From: Brevundimonas naejangsanensis
GTDB lineage: Bacteria > Pseudomonadota > Alphaproteobacteria > Caulobacterales > Caulobacteraceae
Direction of reading: 5' to 3'
DNA: 64,000 bases
Assembly (NCBI RefSeq): GCF_003627995.1
Contig: NZ_CP032707.1
Coordinates: 1,292,501 to 1,356,500 of the forward strand
The position numbers were made by a program, and so were the translations under genes. Below are positions 63,737 through 64,000 of this stretch, in pieces; positions within the stretch are counted from its first letter, which is position 1; each line of letters starts with the position of its first letter. Under the pieces are notes generated by a model. The model saw only the letters and a list, made by a program, of their open reading frames with translations, ran no database searches and was not told the origin of the DNA.

Positions 63737-64000
63737 ATGGACGATCTGGCCCTGGCCGCGCCGCGCCGGATCACCGTCCCCATCGACAACCGCTGGGGCG
63801 GGGGCGAGATGGCGGTGCTGGACTTCGGCGATCCCGCCCGCCCGGTCGACCTGGTCTTCGTCCACGCCAACGGCTTCAACGCGGGCGCCTACCGCTCTCT
63901 CCTCCAGCCCCTGTCCGGCGCCCTGCGCATCTGGGCTCCTGATCTGCGCGGCCACGGCCGCACGCGCCTGCCCGCCGCGCCCGAGGGCCGGCGCAGCTGG
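63737..64000 (+). CDS. Alpha/beta hydrolase, N-terminal part (partial)
   Basis: 88 codons to the window end, no stop. DLVFVHANGFNAGAYRSLLQ and IWAPDLRGHGRTRLP are the oxyanion-hole and R-G-H-G segments of alpha/beta hydrolases; the nucleophile lies beyond the window. ATG 63737 is five bases past the zur stop, so it is probably cotranscribed with it. Confidence 0.85.
   Translation, partial: MDDLALAAPRRITVPIDNRWGGGEMAVLDFGDPARPVDLVFVHANGFNAGAYRSLLQPLSGALRIWAPDLRGHGRTRLPAAPEGRRSW

Overview
The window looks like a chromosome segment of a Caulobacteraceae bacterium, most likely Brevundimonas or a close relative. This rests on the high GC content, Caulobacter-style giant TonB-dependent receptors, the ChvG/ChvI-HprK-EIIA-HPr cluster, the PhyR-NepR-EcfG(SigT)-PhyK general stress module, a SapC-family protein and a fused MrpA/B antiporter. 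No species call can be proved from the sequence alone.

Layout. 1-1244: the 3' end of an rRNA operon (23S end, 5S, initiator tRNA-Met). 1224-9105: an island of about 7.9 kb inserted at the 3' end of that tRNA and bounded by a 22-bp direct repeat. It carries a serine-recombinase C-terminal remnant, an IS3-family element, an arsenic operon (arsR-arsC-acr3-arsN2-truncated arsH), a TerC/Alx membrane protein with a structured leader RNA, a frameshifted tyrosine integrase and a small unknown gene. 9106-10120: a second decayed copy of the recombinase 3' end, an RHS scrap and a gene remnant, which suggest an older island at the same site.

10272-20246: a nutrient-scavenging cluster with a TonB receptor, a purple-acid-type phosphatase, a PhoA-type phosphatase, then on the other strand an alginate-export-type outer membrane protein, a Cys-type sulfatase and its formylglycine-generating enzyme. 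20671-27553: a catechol ortho-cleavage operon (LysR, catB, catC, catA, pcaI, pcaJ, pcaF, pcaD) with every step from catechol to succinyl-CoA plus acetyl-CoA. 27771-33916: a second scavenging cluster with a secreted protein of unknown function, a TonB receptor and a PhoD phosphatase. 34039-36557: an aldehyde dehydrogenase and a urea transporter. 36821-42827: the Mrp/Pha Na+(K+)/H+ antiporter operon, six genes with overlapping ends.

42848-46353 (minus): chvI-chvG-hprK-EIIA-HPr, linking an envelope/acid-responsive two-component system to the regulatory PTS. 46564-53283: a large unknown protein, a zinc-ribbon protein with a second copy of the structured leader RNA, a YhiN-type flavoprotein, a small GNAT protein and DNA polymerase I. 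53469-56368: ObgE, a TonB-C protein, alanine dehydrogenase and an entericidin-like lipoprotein.

56422-60620: the general stress response locus. nepR-sigT-phyK and phyR are divergent, and I find five exact GGAAC-N16/17-CGTT promoters. They lie before nepR, phyR, the entericidin gene, a small membrane protein gene and an unannotated RNA of about 104 nt ending in a strong intrinsic terminator. That RNA is a good candidate for a GsrN-type stress sRNA and is the most interesting item here, with the paired leader RNAs second. 60701-64000: an oxidoreductase/MaoC pair, SapC, a Zur-like regulator and the start of an alpha/beta hydrolase.
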